Assembly (NCBI GenBank): GCA_030682505.1
Contig: JAUXOH010000059.1
Location: 1 to 40,253 of the forward strand
Length of the DNA: 40,253 nt
Source of the DNA: Candidatus Didemnitutus sp.
GTDB lineage: Bacteria; Verrucomicrobiota; Verrucomicrobiia; Opitutales; Opitutaceae
Direction: 5' to 3'
Both the position numbers and the translations under genes were made by a program. The notes beneath the pieces were generated by a model that was not told where the DNA came from, did no database searches, and saw nothing but the letters and a program-made list of their open reading frames with translations. Position 1 is the stretch's first letter. The number at the start of each line of letters is the position of its first letter. Of this stretch, positions 25,694 to 33,661 are shown one piece after another.

Positions 25694-26239
25694 ATGAATC
25701 TTTTTTCCGCCACCCTGCTCTCCGGGTTGATGCTCGCCGTCCTCGGCGTGCTCCTGACGTTGAACAGCGCCCGCGTGCGCACCACCGCCAAGGCGCTGCC
25801 CCGTTCCCAGCGCGGCGCCTGGCTGTTCTTCGGCCTCGGCGCGCTCTGGTTTCTCTGGCGGCTGTCCAAACTCGGCGAGGCGGACCTGATTTTCTTTCAG
25901 GGTCCGATGCCCGTCATGCTCGGCTTTGGGACGCTGGCCGCGCTGGCCTTCATCTATGCACCGGACTTTCTCGCGGTCCGCGGGCTGTCGATTTTGACCC
26001 TGTTGATCGCCGAACCGATGCTGCATGCCGCCTACATGGAGTGGCAGCATCCGCAGCGCCTGCTGATGGTTTCGGCGGTTTATGTGGCCATCACGTTCGC
26101 GCTTTACCTCGCGGCCGCCCCCTACCGGCTGCGCGATTTCTTTGAGTGGTTGTTTCGCCAACCCGGCCGTCCCCGGGTGCTGGGGGCGATCCTGCTCGCC
26201 TACGGGCTCGCCACCACGGCGGCGGCGTTTACTTACTGA
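25694..26239 (+). CDS. Five-helix integral membrane protein of unknown function
   Basis: 181 residues, not recognised. About five hydrophobic helices are seen: LLSGLMLAVLGVLLTL (7-22), AWLFFGLGALWFLW (42-56), VMLGFGTLAALAFIYA (74-90), LSILTLLIAEPMLHAA (98-114) and LLMVSAVYVAITFALYLAAA (123-145), with a last one near the C-terminus (VLGAILLAYGLATTAAAF). There is no charged motif in the membrane segments to suggest a transporter. Its stop (26239) is three bases before the gmk start, so it is surely co-transcribed with gmk. Confidence 0.8.
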   Translation: MNLFSATLLSGLMLAVLGVLLTLNSARVRTTAKALPRSQRGAWLFFGLGALWFLWRLSKLGEADLIFFQGPMPVMLGFGTLAALAFIYAPDFLAVRGLSILTLLIAEPMLHAAYMEWQHPQRLLMVSAVYVAITFALYLAAAPYRLRDFFEWLFRQPGRPRVLGAILLAYGLATTAAAFTY

Positions 26240-26242
26240 GCC

Positions 26243-26860
26243 ATGGCCGACTGTCCGACCGTGTTGCTCATCCTCGCCGGACCGGCGGGCGTGGGCAAAA
26301 GCACCCTGTGCGAACGCCTCGTGCGCGAGGTGCCGGGCTTCGAGCGCGTCATTACCGCCACCACGCGGCCGGCGCGACCCAACGAAGTGGACGGGCGCGA
26401 TTATCACTTCCTGAGCGACGAGCAGTTCGACGCGAAGCGGGAGGCCGGCGAATTCCTCGAGTGGGCTTGGGTGCACAAGCGCTACCGCTACGGCACGCTC
26501 AAGTCCGCCGTGCTCGGCCGCCTGCCCCACACGGGTCTGGTCATGAACATCGACGTGCAGGGCGTGCGCAGCATCCGCAGCGCGGTGGAAAAAATGCCCG
26601 ACCTGACGGGACGTCTGATCACCATGTTCGTGGCGCCCGACTCGATCGACGTCCTGCGCGAACGCCTCGAGGGCCGCGGTCCGGTCACGGCCGAGGAGTT
26701 GGGTCGCCGCCTGCAAAGCGCCGAGTTCGAAATGGCGGAGCGCAGCAGCTATGATTACGTGATCCATAGCAGCACGAAGGAGCAGGATTTCCGCGCCTTG
26801 CTGGCCTTTTGGGAACAGGCGAAGGCGAAGCTGGCAGCCACGCCGGCCGGGCGGACGTAG
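26243..26860 (+). CDS. gmk: Guanylate kinase
   Basis: 205 residues. Phosphorylates GMP to GDP with ATP. P-loop GPAGVGKST (13-21), the GMP-binding region TATTRPARPNEVDGRDYHF and a YGTLKSAV stretch with the invariant Tyr, plus the D-x-Q-G motif NIDVQGVRSI. The lid region (about 145-170) has the usual ERLEGRG pattern. No Shine-Dalgarno; start ATG 26243 is fixed by the preceding stop. A decayed second copy of its 3' half lies 1.4 kb downstream (28300-28517). Confidence 0.95.
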   Translation: MADCPTVLLILAGPAGVGKSTLCERLVREVPGFERVITATTRPARPNEVDGRDYHFLSDEQFDAKREAGEFLEWAWVHKRYRYGTLKSAVLGRLPHTGLVMNIDVQGVRSIRSAVEKMPDLTGRLITMFVAPDSIDVLRERLEGRGPVTAEELGRRLQSAEFEMAERSSYDYVIHSSTKEQDFRALLAFWEQAKAKLAATPAGRT

Positions 26861-26887
26861 AACCGGCCGGACCCACACGATCACCCC

Positions 26888-27937
26888 ATGCCAACCTCAT
26901 CCCCCCAGCCCCCGCCGGTTCCCCTCGAAGTGTGGCGGGATTTGCTCGCGGCGGCGAAAGAGTTCCGCACGGCGCGCCCGTGGGAATTTCTCGGAGACCG
27001 GGATGTGTTCGCGCTGATGGACGGGCAGCGGCAGCCGTGGTTCCCCTCGGTGCTGGGGGCGGGCGGGGAGGTTTTTGGCGTGGTGCTGTATCGCGGCCTG
27101 GCCGGCCTGAGTTTTTTGTTCGAGGCCTCCGTGATATTGAAAGCCGACCCGGACAGCGCGATGTTCCTGCAGGATGCGCTGATGCTTGACTGGGGGGCGA
27201 AGAAGGATTTGCGCCCGCCGGATCTCGCCGTGCTGGCGGCCCTCGGGCACGTCCCCCGGGCGCGCGAACGCCAGGCCTGGCCGTGTTTCCGCAGCCACCG
27301 CCCCGGCTGGTTTCCGTGGTTTCTGGAGGAGGGCGAGGCGCGTGAACTCACGGCCGGCCTGCGCGCCACCCTGGCCTGCGTCGAACTCGCGCGCGGGCAG
27401 CCCGGTTTTTTTTCGTCCCGCGCCAAAGCCGCTGACTTGCTGCCCACCGTGACGATGCGCGAGGCTCTCGCCGGGTCGCTGCGGCCGGCTCAGGTCGAGT
27501 GGCGGCACTGGCAACTGCCGCCACCAGCCTTGCCGGCTGTCGTGATGCCCACTCCCGGGATCGAGGCGCTCGCCGCCTTGCCGCAAGCCGCCGGGGGCAT
27601 CATGGAATTCGACGTTTTTCACTCGTTCCCTCCGGTGGCCGACGGTGCGCGCCCCTACTTTCCCCGTCTGGCGCTGATCGCCGACGGCCGCTCTGGTTTT
27701 ATCCACGGGATGGAAATGGCCGCGCCCGGACGAACATGGCAGGAGTTGACCTCCGCGATCTGGACGCAGGCGGTGCGGCAGGCCGGCGCGCGTCCGGAGT
27801 TCATCCGCGTGCGCCGGCCGGAGTGGATGGCGGAGCTGCGCCCGCTGGCGGAAGCACTCGGAGCCCGCCTGCTGTTTGAGGACAGTTTGCCGGCCATCGA
27901 CGAGGCGCGCCAGGCACTCGATCGTTTCAACCGCTGA
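26888..27937 (+). CDS. DUF7309/DUF6930-like protein
   Basis: 349 residues. The first half (about 10-150) resembles the DUF7309-type pattern: PWEFLGDRDVFALMD, then a short PWFPSVLGAGGEVFGVVLYR segment and GLAGLSFLFEA. The second half (about 205-345) has the mixed alpha/beta shape of DUF6930 (FDVFHSFPPVADG, then YFPRLALIADGRSGF). The match is from memory of these families, so treat it as a tentative assignment; no biochemical role is known. No signal peptide or membrane segment. Starts 27 bases after gmk, likely the same transcript. The stretch between its stop and the next gene is the relic region described separately. Confidence 0.7.
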   Translation: MPTSSPQPPPVPLEVWRDLLAAAKEFRTARPWEFLGDRDVFALMDGQRQPWFPSVLGAGGEVFGVVLYRGLAGLSFLFEASVILKADPDSAMFLQDALMLDWGAKKDLRPPDLAVLAALGHVPRARERQAWPCFRSHRPGWFPWFLEEGEARELTAGLRATLACVELARGQPGFFSSRAKAADLLPTVTMREALAGSLRPAQVEWRHWQLPPPALPAVVMPTPGIEALAALPQAAGGIMEFDVFHSFPPVADGARPYFPRLALIADGRSGFIHGMEMAAPGRTWQELTSAIWTQAVRQAGARPEFIRVRRPEWMAELRPLAEALGARLLFEDSLPAIDEARQALDRFNR

Positions 27938-28299
27938 ACCCGCCCCCGGGGCACGGAGTGGCGCGCGCACCCTCGCTGCGCGGGTCCGCTCCGATGACGG
28001 TGTAGCCCGGCCAAGCGGCGGGGAAACAAACGACGAAAGGAGGCCCCTCGCTCCGAGGGCGGCCCGGAGGACGTGGCGAGCTGGAGCGGACGTTGCGTCC
28101 AGCGGCGCAAAAGGGAACTCCGGTCGGCCCGGCGGTCATGCTGGACCTCAAGTCCTACTCGGATCGGCTGGAGGCGTTGCTCGGTCCGTCAGCCGCAGGG
28201 ACCTACAAGCGCACGCCATCTGGCCGGTTGTTCGCGCCGCCGCCGAAATAAACCGGGGGGCAGAGCCGCTGGAAATCCTGAAAACGGCGGGCTCCGGTT
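27938..28299. other. Gene-free interval with hairpins and a 37-codon frame
   Basis: No intact gene. An inverted pair GTCCGCTCC (27984-27992) / GGAGCGGAC (28083-28091) spans a compact hairpin CCCTCG-CTC-CGAGGG (28045-28059). A short frame, ATG 28138 to TAA 28251, would encode 37 residues ending in a Pro-rich tail; its frame is open back to a TAG at 28003 but lacks a ribosome site. It may be the tail of a lost gene. GC-rich, with stacked CGGCC/GGCCG words like a repeat element, but no second copy is in this window. Confidence 0.4.
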
Positions 28300-28517
28300 G
28301 CGACTCAACGTCAGGCTCCCGGCCATGTTTGGCGCCCCGGACCCGGTGGCGAGTGCGCCTCGATGGGCGGGGGTTGGTCACGATCGGAGAGAGGGGATGC
28401 CGAATTCGAAATGGCGGAGCACGGCGGCCGCGACCACGCGATTCACGGCCGCAGAAGGAGCGGGATTGCCGCGCGCTGCTGGTCTTTGGGGAACAGGTGC
28501 GGACAAAGTTGGGTTAA
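28300..28517 (+). pseudogene. Decayed duplicate of the guanylate kinase 3' region
   Basis: DNA from about 28304 to 28517 matches gmk 26609-26834. The best part is 28399-28512 against 26720-26834, about three quarters identical with a one-base deletion. Read in three frames it gives the gmk C-terminus in order: RL-x-x-MFGAPD (gmk RLITMFVAPD), RLDGRGLVTIGERG (RLEGRGPVTAEELG), AEFEMAEHGGRDHAIHG (AEFEMAERSSYDYVIHS) and RALLVFGEQVRTKLG (RALLAFWEQAKAKLA). At least three frameshifts separate these pieces, and no P-loop half was found upstream. It is a non-functional relic of a tandem duplication or of an acquired homologue. Confidence 0.8.
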
Positions 28518-28571
28518 TATTCTGGACACCCCGGGAGCAATCGGGCGTGGTGCCGTGACGGGCCAAAACGA

Positions 28572-31007
28572 ATGACTGCAGTGAAACGTCTTTGTCTGGT
28601 TGCGCTGTGTGGACCTTGCTGGCTGTTGAGCGGTTGCGCCAGCGCGGAACGGCCGATCCCGGCCGTGGAAATGCGTGCAACCACGGCCGATGCGCTGGAG
28701 GCATTGGCGCGGGATGAGATCATCCGGGCCGTGAGGATCCTGCGGCCGCTGGCCGACGCAGGCCAGGCGGATGCACAACACGTGCTGGGTTTTCTCTATG
28801 ATCTTGGCTTGGGCGTGGCCTACGACCCCAAGCTCGGTGCGGTGTGGCAGCGGAAAGCGGCGGACCAATCCCATTATTGGGCGCGCCTTTATCTGGGATG
28901 GAAGTATGCGATCGGACTTGGTCTTGAGGAACCGGACCGAGCAAGGGGTGGTGAGCTCCAATCAGTCCTGTTTCGGGAGTCTCCCCCGCCCCGATTGGTT
29001 CCGGTAGAATGGATGACCGTGTCGGGCAGGAGCTTCTTGCCAAATTACACGCGCGCGGCACGGTGGCTGAGGGATCGTGCGGAGGCCGGAGATGGCGTGG
29101 CGTGTTTCAATTTCGCAGAGTATCATTTTCTTGGGATGCTCGGCGGAAAGCCGAACCCCAGCGAGCACCTCCGCTGGTTGAGGATCGCTGCCGCTAGCGG
29201 CAGTGTGCCCGCCCTGTTGCGACTCCGGCTTTATCATGAAAGCGGATTCCTGATGGAAAAGGATGACGCCGCCGCATTGGAATGCCTGCGCCAAGCGGCC
29301 ACGGCGGGAGATGCCGCGTCGCAATACGAACTGGGTCGCCACTATGTCGGCGGGAAGGGCATGCCCCCTGATATCTTGCAGGCGGTCCGGTGGTATCGGC
29401 TGGCTGCCGACTCCAATCATCTTCCGGCGATCAACGCGTTGGCTGACCTATTGCGGACTGGTGCCGCCGGCGTGCCACAGGATTACCCTGCCGCGCTCTC
29501 GTTGTCCCGGAAAGGGGCTGCGTTGGGGGATGTTGAAGCGCTGGCTGATTTGGCGGGCATGTTGCGCAAGGCCCAAGGAACGCCCCGGGACCTGCCGGCA
29601 GCTGCCCGGCTCTACCGGACGGCAGCTGATCAGGGTTACGCCTATGCCCAGATGATGGTTGGCTGGATGATAATTTACGGAGAACTGGGTGCTCCGGATT
29701 ACGTGGAGGCAAGATGGTGGCTCGAAAAAGCGGCGGACGGCGGCGACCGTCGCGCGATGCGCGAACTCGCGTTGCTCTACGAAAAGGGCCGGTTCAATCA
29801 GCCGGATGCCGCGCAAGCATTTGTTTGGATGGAGAAGGCGGCCCGCGAAGGCGATGCCTGGGCGCAAAACCGGGTGGGTTTCATGTTAAGGAATGGCGCG
29901 GGAATTGAGCAGGACGACGAGGAAGCGGTGAACTGGTTCCGGCTGGCCGCTGAGCACGGGGAGCCAATGGGCGCGGCAAATCTCGGGTTTCACTATCTCT
30001 ATGGGCGCGGAGTTCCTCGTGATGTAACACTTGCGTTCACCCATTTGACTTCGGCCACGCGGCAGTTGGCGGATGAGTGGGCTGCGGGGGTGTTTGTCGA
30101 TATTTTCCGGAACGCGTCGCCGGAGGAAAAGCCGGTTTTGCGAGCGCTGCTACAAGCGTGTATAGTCGACCCGGCGCTGACCCAAGCCAAGGGCGCGTTG
30201 CCCGAGGCGTGTGCCGAAGCGATATTCCTCCTGCCACCCCGGAGTGAAACATCCTTGGCGCAGCAATTGCTGGCGAAGTTGGAGACCAGCGGACGGGAAG
30301 AGTCATTGGCTTTGCTTGCTTGGCACTCGTTCATTGGCCTCAGTGTGCCCTACGATCTGGAGAAAGCCCGGTCATTGGCAACAAGAGCGACTTCAAAGGA
30401 TGGCGGCTTCGCCCTCGCCAGTATAGAAAGCGTGGCGGCGCCGTTGTCAGAAGCGCGAAAGCAGGCCAGTGCCGAGCTGCACCGGCTTGCGAATGCCGGC
30501 CATACTCGAGCGGCCATGCTCCTTGCCCACCGCTATGCCGCTGGACTGGCCGAAGAACAGGATTTTGCCAAAGCCCTTCACTATTATAATCGAGCCGCAG
30601 CCAGACGATTCAGTCCGCAGGAATCCTCCATCAAGCAGCTCCTTGCACGCCTTGGTATCGACGTTGAGCCGCCGCCAAAGAAAGCCGCAGCTGTCGATCA
30701 GCCGCCTGCACTATCGGCGGATTACCCGTTGCGGCCGGAACTTCTTTTTCAACCCCACTATCCGTATGAGCTTCGTTTGTCCGGTCTGGAAGGGAAAGTC
30801 GAAGTGGAGGCGATTGTTGATGAATCTGGCAAAGTGACTGACGTTGAGATTGTCGCCGCGAGTCATCCACTCTTTGCGGCCTCGGCCGCCTCGACCGTGC
30901 GGCGATGGCGGTTTCTCCCTGCGACCAAGGAAGGGACTCCAGTAGCAAGCCGGTTTGCCCAGGTTCTTTACTTTCATCTCGCCCCGGCCCGTGAAGAAAT
31001 CGATTGA
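28572..31007 (+). CDS. Sel1-repeat lipoprotein with C-terminal TonB domain
   Basis: 811 residues. A lipoprotein signal with lipobox LLSGC puts acylated Cys22 at the N-terminus. A long array of Sel1-like (SLR/TPR-type) helical repeats follows (about 55-680), with typical units such as AQHVLGFLYDLGLGV, AVWQRKAAD and AQNRVGFMLRNGAGI. After a PPP linker (about 697-710) comes a TonB C-terminal domain (PF03544-like, about 730-805: PYELRLSGLEGKVEVEAIVD, ASAASTVRRWRFLPA). The repeats usually bind partner proteins; the TonB_C domain in isolation often occurs as a periplasmic module. It may scaffold envelope proteins. Codon use is a little less GC-rich than that of its neighbours. Immediately followed by the thioredoxin gene. 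Confidence 0.88.
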   Translation: MTAVKRLCLVALCGPCWLLSGCASAERPIPAVEMRATTADALEALARDEIIRAVRILRPLADAGQADAQHVLGFLYDLGLGVAYDPKLGAVWQRKAADQSHYWARLYLGWKYAIGLGLEEPDRARGGELQSVLFRESPPPRLVPVEWMTVSGRSFLPNYTRAARWLRDRAEAGDGVACFNFAEYHFLGMLGGKPNPSEHLRWLRIAAASGSVPALLRLRLYHESGFLMEKDDAAALECLRQAATAGDAASQYELGRHYVGGKGMPPDILQAVRWYRLAADSNHLPAINALADLLRTGAAGVPQDYPAALSLSRKGAALGDVEALADLAGMLRKAQGTPRDLPAAARLYRTAADQGYAYAQMMVGWMIIYGELGAPDYVEARWWLEKAADGGDRRAMRELALLYEKGRFNQPDAAQAFVWMEKAAREGDAWAQNRVGFMLRNGAGIEQDDEEAVNWFRLAAEHGEPMGAANLGFHYLYGRGVPRDVTLAFTHLTSATRQLADEWAAGVFVDIFRNASPEEKPVLRALLQACIVDPALTQAKGALPEACAEAIFLLPPRSETSLAQQLLAKLETSGREESLALLAWHSFIGLSVPYDLEKARSLATRATSKDGGFALASIESVAAPLSEARKQASAELHRLANAGHTRAAMLLAHRYAAGLAEEQDFAKALHYYNRAAARRFSPQESSIKQLLARLGIDVEPPPKKAAAVDQPPALSADYPLRPELLFQPHYPYELRLSGLEGKVEVEAIVDESGKVTDVEIVAASHPLFAASAASTVRRWRFLPATKEGTPVASRFAQVLYFHLAPAREEID

Positions 31008-31009
31008 AG

Positions 31010-31516
31010 ATGAACACCCAAGTAGCGCTCTTCTCTCTCACGCTTAGCATCCTCTTTTTCGCCACCGCCGCGCCGGGAGGGTCGGATCAGGAGCCGCATC
31101 CCTTGATCGCGGGCCGCGAACTGGCTTGGCAGACGGATTTTTCGAAGGCGCTGGCAGAGGCACATCGTTCGCAAAAACCCATTCTCCTCAATTTCACAGG
31201 CTCTGATTGGTGCGCTTGGTGCCATCGATTGTGGGACGAGATTTTCCAAACACCCGCGTTCTCCGCTTATGCCGCAAAAGAACTTGTTCTGGTCGAGTTG
31301 GATTTTCCCCGCAAAAAACCGCTACCCGACACGCTGAAGAAACAAAACCACGCGTTGGCGGAAAAATATCGTGTCACAGGATATCCCACCGTGGTCTTTC
31401 TATCACACACGGGAACCGAACTTGGCCGCCTCGCCTATATGCAGGGGGGGCCAAAGACATTCATCCGGGAATTGCGGCGGCTCGCTGGGGGCCATTCGTC
31501 GCAGCCCAGGCCTTAG
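31010..31516 (+). CDS. Exported thioredoxin-fold protein (CxxC)
   Basis: 168 residues from ATG 31010, three bases after the stop of the Sel1 gene; a TTG at 31004 would add two residues. Signal peptide 1-22. A thioredoxin fold with active site Cys68-Ala-Trp-Cys71 in SDWCAWCHRL and the cis-Pro loop GYPTVVF. The LNFTGSDWCxWC pattern is one I associate with planctomycete and verrucomicrobial thioredoxin-like proteins (Thioredoxin_7 type). It likely reduces or isomerises disulfides in the periplasm, perhaps serving the protein encoded just upstream. Confidence 0.88.
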   Translation: MNTQVALFSLTLSILFFATAAPGGSDQEPHPLIAGRELAWQTDFSKALAEAHRSQKPILLNFTGSDWCAWCHRLWDEIFQTPAFSAYAAKELVLVELDFPRKKPLPDTLKKQNHALAEKYRVTGYPTVVFLSHTGTELGRLAYMQGGPKTFIRELRRLAGGHSSQPRP

Positions 31517-31531
31517 TCCGATCCGGATACG

Positions 31532-32515
31532 ATGCGCTTTCCAGTCAGCGATCACTGCGACGGGTTTCGCTTTTTCAATCCCGCGGGCCGGCCGCAGGCG
31601 CGGTCGTTCCTCGAATTGCCGCGCTGGTGGCATCAGCAAACCGTGCTCGGCCACGGCACGGCGTGGCCGCGGAATTTGCCCCCGCCGCTGAGACCGACGC
31701 TGCCCGCGCGCGTCGCGCCGGGTGACGTCGCCGTGACTTTTATTGGTCACTCCACCTTCTTGCTGCAGTTTGCCGGGCTGACCGTGCTGACCGACCCGAT
31801 GTTCTCGCGCCATGCCGGTCCGTTTGGCCTGCTCGGACCGCAGCGGGCGCGACCTGCTGCCCTGCGGTTGACTGAACTGCCACCAATCGACGTCGTGCTG
31901 GTGAGTCACAACCACTACGACCACCTTGATTTGCCGACCCTGCGCTGGCTGGCCCGCGAACGCGCCCCGCTGTTCGTCACCACGCTGGGCAACAAACAAT
32001 GGCTGGAACAACGCGGGGTGAGCAACGTCGTCGAGCTCGATTGGTGGCAGGAGCACGAGGTTGCCGCGGCCGGGCTCGTGATCACCGGCACGCCCGCGCA
32101 GCACTTTGCGGCGCGTTCGCCGTGGGATCGCTGCCGCTCGTTGTGGGGCGGCTTCATGCTGCGCACTCCGGCGGGTTCCGTGTTTTTCTGCGGTGACTCG
32201 GGGTGGGGACCGCACTTTGCCGAGATTCGCGCGCGGCTCGGTGTGCCCGCCCTCGCGCTGTTGCCGGTCGGCGCCTACGAACCGCGCTGGTTCATGACCC
32301 CCGTGCACATGAATCCGGCCGAGGCGGTGCGCGCGCACCGGGCGCTCGGCGCGACGCGCAGCCTCGGCATGCACTTCGGTACCTTTCAGCTGACCAACGA
32401 GGGGATCGATGCGCCACTGCGGGACCTCGCGGTTGCGCGCGCAGAGCAGGGACTGCGGCAGGAGGATTTCGACACGCTCGACTTCGGCGGAGTGCGGGTA
32501 GTGGCCCTCGCGTGA
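31532..32515 (+). CDS. Metallo-beta-lactamase-fold hydrolase, NAPE-PLD/UlaG-like
   Basis: 327 residues. The metal-binding motif His126-x-His128-x-Asp130-His131 (SHNHYDHLD) is complete, with His191 (TPAQHFAAR), Asp222 (FFCGDSGWG) and His281 (GMHFGTF) as further ligands. The N-terminal WWHQQTVLGHGTAWP and VTFIGHSTFLLQ segments are typical of the NAPE-hydrolysing phospholipase D / UlaG branch. No signal peptide, so it probably acts in the cytoplasm or on the membrane. A phosphodiesterase on a lipid head group is plausible by family; the substrate is unknown. Start ATG 31532 follows the thioredoxin gene by 15 bases. Confidence 0.88.
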   Translation: MRFPVSDHCDGFRFFNPAGRPQARSFLELPRWWHQQTVLGHGTAWPRNLPPPLRPTLPARVAPGDVAVTFIGHSTFLLQFAGLTVLTDPMFSRHAGPFGLLGPQRARPAALRLTELPPIDVVLVSHNHYDHLDLPTLRWLARERAPLFVTTLGNKQWLEQRGVSNVVELDWWQEHEVAAAGLVITGTPAQHFAARSPWDRCRSLWGGFMLRTPAGSVFFCGDSGWGPHFAEIRARLGVPALALLPVGAYEPRWFMTPVHMNPAEAVRAHRALGATRSLGMHFGTFQLTNEGIDAPLRDLAVARAEQGLRQEDFDTLDFGGVRVVALA

Positions 32516-32530
32516 CGGTGCTAGGGCCCA

Positions 32531-32561
32531 ACAAAAAACCGGTGGCGCGAGGCCACCGGTT
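32531..32561 (-). terminator. Rho-independent terminator of the sigma/DUF4097 operon
   Basis: A 10-bp perfect stem (AACCGGTGGC at 32537-32546, GCCACCGGTT at 32552-32561) with a 5-base loop is followed on the minus strand by six T. It begins about 30 bases past the stop of the DUF4097 gene. On the plus strand no T run follows, so it ends mainly the minus-strand operon. Confidence 0.88.
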
Positions 32562-32591
32562 GGAAGACAGACGAGAGGCAACCGCGCGGGA

Positions 32592-33632
32592 TTACTTTGC
32601 TTTGCGCAGCGTGATCGAGCCGTTCATCGAGGAGAGGGAGATGTCGACCCCGCCACCATTGAGGGTGCCGGTGATGGACTTCCCGCCGAAGGCTGCGTCA
32701 GGCATCCGCGGAACCCGCGGGGCGCGGGGCGCGCGAGGCGCGCGCGGGACCATTTGGTCTTTCGCGTCGCGGTCGGACTCGAGGTCTGAGTCCTCGGCGA
32801 GACGTGAGGCTTCGTTGGCAACCTCGCGGGCAACTTCCCGCACGACTTCCCGGGCCACCTGCATGGCTTCGCGCACGGCGAGGGCAACCTCCTGCGCTTC
32901 CGTCGCATGTCGATTGTACGTGCGCCCGGTCTTCTCGACCTTGGTGGTCAGCATCTCTTCGGAGAAGTTGGTGCGAATGCTGCCGTTGTGGGTGCGCATC
33001 TTCAGATTTGCCTTGGTGTCGGCGGGCAGGCGCACATCGATCTCGCCATTCATCGAGGTGATCGAAACGGGCTTGGTCGGCGCGGCGCGAAACGACACGG
33101 CGACTTCGCCGTTCATCGTGTTCACCACGGCGGAGCTGCCGATGTTGGTGAGGGAAACCTCGCCGTTCATGCCGTTCACGTCGATGTCGCCGTCAATCTC
33201 CTGGATGGAGATGTCGCCGCCCATTTGGGTGCTGATCGAGAGGTGGGTGTTGCGGGGCACCCGGATGGCAAAGTCCGTCCCCTGGGTCGCCCAGGGTTTT
33301 TCGCCGGCGATGGACAGGGTAACCACATTGTTCTTCTCGTTCAGCTCGAAGGTGACCTCGTCGTCGAGGCGGCGGAAACCGTCTTTGTCGACTTCCCCCT
33401 GGCGCATCTTCTTTTGCAGGGAAGAGGTGACGACCACCTCGTTGCCATCGGTGCCGACGATCTTGATGTCGGCCCACGGCAGGGAAAGTTTGAGCAGGCC
33501 GGGCTTGGTTTGATCGCTGAACTTGACGCGGGAAGCGTCGTCCTGCGCGAACAAGCTGGGGCTCGCCGTGGTGATGGCCAACAGTGCGAACACGGTGCGG
33601 CCAAGATGAAGGAGGGCAGAGGGACTTTTCAT
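32592..33632 (-). CDS. DUF4097-type exported beta-repeat protein
   Basis: 346 residues with a signal peptide (about 1-29). The body is built from short beta strands repeating a MNG motif: VNGMNGEVSL, VNTMNGEVAV, ITSMNGEIDV, RTHNGSIRT and LSSMNGSITL, the pattern of DUF4097 putative adhesin domains. Before the last repeat there is an inserted long helix (about 240-290, VREAMQVAREVVREVAREV) and a PRAPRAPRAPRVPR stretch (about 300-313), encoded by GC-rich low-complexity DNA. Such proteins sit in the periplasm or outer membrane; their role is unknown. Third gene of the ECF sigma operon, 29 bases after the anti-sigma gene, and so probably a target or effector of that signal. Confidence 0.85.
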   Translation of the reverse strand: MKSPSALLHLGRTVFALLAITTASPSLFAQDDASRVKFSDQTKPGLLKLSLPWADIKIVGTDGNEVVVTSSLQKKMRQGEVDKDGFRRLDDEVTFELNEKNNVVTLSIAGEKPWATQGTDFAIRVPRNTHLSISTQMGGDISIQEIDGDIDVNGMNGEVSLTNIGSSAVVNTMNGEVAVSFRAAPTKPVSITSMNGEIDVRLPADTKANLKMRTHNGSIRTNFSEEMLTTKVEKTGRTYNRHATEAQEVALAVREAMQVAREVVREVAREVANEASRLAEDSDLESDRDAKDQMVPRAPRAPRAPRVPRMPDAAFGGKSITGTLNGGGVDISLSSMNGSITLRKAK

Positions 33633-33661
33633 GATAGTGGTGGTTTGAGGGAGGAAGGGGC

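Noticed and set aside
28492-28520. TAATAT at 28515-28520 as a promoter for the Sel1 gene
   Set aside because: No -35-like hexamer lies 16-18 bases upstream, and the AT patch spans the stop of the gmk relic.
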